Part shown: in pieces, positions 4,643-5,968 of the stretch | Position numbering within the stretch: position 1 is the first letter of the stretch | How the letters are laid out: every line of letters starts with the position of its first letter | Translations under genes and position numbers: made by a program | Notes under the pieces: generated by a model | Databases searched by the model: none | What the model saw: the letters and a program-made list of their open reading frames with translations, nothing else | Told to the model about the DNA's origin: nothing | Assembly (NCBI GenBank): GCA_030539815.1 | Contig: JAUNXM010000121.1 | Span: 1-5,968 of the forward strand | Reading direction: 5' to 3' | Length of the DNA: 5,968 nt | Origin: Methanobacterium sp. | GTDB lineage: Archaea > Methanobacteriota > Methanobacteria > Methanobacteriales > Methanobacteriaceae

Positions 4643-5839
4643 ATGAATATTGCAATTCTTGGTTGTCGTGGGATACCGGCTGAATACGGTGGATTTGAAA
4701 CATTTGCAGAGGGTTTAACTGAAAATTTAATGGAAAAAGATTATGAAATTACAGTGAGCTGTGAATATAAACCCCCAGAAGAACGTAGAGAAAGATACAA
4801 CGGGGCAAAATTGGATTATTTCCCCATTAAACCTCCAAAAAATTATTTATTGAGAAAATTCTATGAAAATCTTTCTGATATATACTTTTTAATTAAATTA
4901 AGCAGGAATAATGATCTCATATATTTCCTGGGTATAGAAATAGGCATGTTTCTTTTCCTTCCCAAGATTATTAACCGGAGTTCTAAGGTTATGGTAAATA
5001 TTGACGGAGTCATGTGGAAAAGAAGCAAGTTTAACCGGTTAGAACGATGGTTACTGAAAATGAATCATGATTTAGCTACGGTATTTGCCGATAACATAAT
5101 TGTAGATTCCTTAGAGATGAAAAAATACATTGACAAGAATAAATTGCATAAAACTAGCTATTTATCATACGGAATTAAGATTCCCGAGAGAATTACTTGG
5201 AATGGGGACACAGTGAAACATTTGAAAATGCTTACTCCAATTGAGATATCACCAGGAAAATATTACTTGTTGGTGGCACGATTAGAACCGGAAAATAATA
5301 TTCACACTATAATTCAAGCATTTTCTCAAGCCAGGGTGGATATTCCCCTGGTGGTGGTGGGAGATTTCACCAGCACCACTTATGAAGAAGAAATTAAGGA
5401 TATTGCTGAAGAATGCGAAGATCCCGGGGTTATTTTTTTAGGATCCATCTATGATCAAAAGCTTCTGAATATGTTAAGGCAAAATTGCACTGCGTATATC
5501 CATGGCCATACTGTAGGCGGAACTAATCCTTCACTACTGGAGGCAGCTATTTCAAAAAATATAATCATTGCCCATGAAAACTCTTTTAACCGAGAAGTAT
5601 GCGAATCATCAGCTGTTTACTTTAAAAACGTGAAAGAACTGGAAATTAAACTTAAATCAATATATCGCCATGATGAAAGCTATAATGAACTTAAAAATCG
5701 GGTTTATAGGAGAGTATCTAAAAATTATCTATGGGATCATATTACTGCGGGATATTTAACTCTTTTAACAAAAATTAAGCAAGAAGATAGAGAATTAATA
5801 ACTCCTATGGAGATAAATTATGAGCGCAAAAAAGCCTGA
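4643..5839 (+). CDS. GT4 glycosyltransferase with DUF1972, rhamnosyltransferase-like
   Basis: This 398-aa two-domain GT-B enzyme has a DUF1972 N-terminal domain (about 1-178) that opens with the signature GCRGIPAEYGGFET (7-20), continues with NIDGVMWKRSKF (119-130) and ends in LSYG (174-177). The GT4 C-terminal half has the donor-site motifs VARLEPENNIH (211-221), VVVGD (237-241), IFLGSIYD (264-271), HGHTVGGTNPSLLEA (287-301) and FNREV (315-319). Characterised bacterial members with this arrangement are rhamnosyltransferases of cell-surface polysaccharide assembly, such as the Cps2T type. Donor specificity in this archaeon is inference. The protein is soluble with hydrophobic patches (95-110) and likely works at the inner membrane face on a lipid-linked acceptor. 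It begins one base after the GT2 gene and its last 20 bases overlap the next gene, which points to coupled translation. Confidence 0.88.
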   Translation: MNIAILGCRGIPAEYGGFETFAEGLTENLMEKDYEITVSCEYKPPEERRERYNGAKLDYFPIKPPKNYLLRKFYENLSDIYFLIKLSRNNDLIYFLGIEIGMFLFLPKIINRSSKVMVNIDGVMWKRSKFNRLERWLLKMNHDLATVFADNIIVDSLEMKKYIDKNKLHKTSYLSYGIKIPERITWNGDTVKHLKMLTPIEISPGKYYLLVARLEPENNIHTIIQAFSQARVDIPLVVVGDFTSTTYEEEIKDIAEECEDPGVIFLGSIYDQKLLNMLRQNCTAYIHGHTVGGTNPSLLEAAISKNIIIAHENSFNREVCESSAVYFKNVKELEIKLKSIYRHDESYNELKNRVYRRVSKNYLWDHITAGYLTLLTKIKQEDRELITPMEINYERKKA

Positions 5840-5968
5840 TTGCTGCGATCTTTGCGGTTCCCAAAACCATGAACTGGTTTTTGTAAATAAAGATCGTATG
5901 TTTCCAGAGATTGAAGGGAAATTCAAACTGTACCAATGCAAAAATTGTGGTTTATCATTCCTGGATCA
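5820..5968 (+). CDS. Zinc-ribbon SAM-dependent methyltransferase, N-terminal fragment
   Basis: Forty-nine codons are visible before the window ends. They encode a zinc ribbon with CDLCG (residues 9-13) and CKNCG (40-44), followed by LSFLD. This C--CG...C--CG-xxFLxP arrangement is the N-terminal zinc-binding domain of class I methyltransferases (the Methyltransf_12/13 group) that modify sugars or nucleotide-linked sugars in surface glycan clusters. The catalytic SAM-binding domain would lie beyond the window, so the call rests on the ribbon and the context. The ATG has GGAGAT (5809-5814) just upstream and overlaps the last 20 bases of the GT4 gene in another frame. Another zinc-ribbon protein is possible. 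Confidence 0.65.
   Translation, partial: MSAKKPDCCDLCGSQNHELVFVNKDRMFPEIEGKFKLYQCKNCGLSFLD

Overview
The window looks like chromosomal DNA of a methanogenic archaeon, most likely a Methanobacterium relative. The reasons are archaeal promoter elements (TTTATATG-type TATA boxes), AT-rich DNA with many ATA, AGA and AGG codons, T-tract gene ends, GGAG-type ribosome binding sites, and the gene types present: a PAS/HisKA_2-type kinase, a ribbon-helix-helix-like protein and a membrane hydrolase. This assignment is inference from gene style; no marker gene is present.

Layout. Positions 145-693 (+) encode a 182-aa protein with a ribbon-helix-helix-like N-terminus and a C-terminal domain I do not recognise. 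It converges on a 502-aa minus-strand gene (2370 down to 862) that has the architecture of a PAS sensor histidine kinase. That protein has lost the phosphoacceptor histidine, the N-box asparagine and most ATP-lid glycines, and its N-terminal domain resembles a response-regulator receiver without its phosphorylation residues. It reads as an intact pseudokinase and is the most interesting object here. A 184-bp divergent intergenic region with two outward-facing TATA-like boxes separates it from a plus-strand two-gene unit. That unit is a two-helix membrane protein with an external OB-fold-like domain (2555-3019), followed one base later by a YdjM/DUF457-type membrane-bound metal-dependent hydrolase (3021-3491).

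After a 331-bp non-coding stretch, which carries a 30-nt tandem duplication, T-tract terminators and a TATA box, a new operon starts at 3823. It holds a GT2 glycosyltransferase of the polyprenyl-phosphate sugar synthase type, then a DUF1972/GT4 rhamnosyltransferase-like enzyme, then the first 49 codons of a zinc-ribbon protein that looks like a sugar or glycan methyltransferase. The three genes are spaced by 1 nt and by a 20-nt overlap, so they are probably co-transcribed and translationally coupled. They look like the start of a surface-polysaccharide or glycoprotein glycan cluster: sugar loading onto a lipid carrier, chain extension by a GT4 enzyme, and sugar methylation.

The pseudokinase and the OB-fold/hydrolase pair share a regulatory region but have no clear functional link that the sequence alone shows. 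No tRNA, rRNA, CRISPR array, insertion sequence or phage gene was seen.
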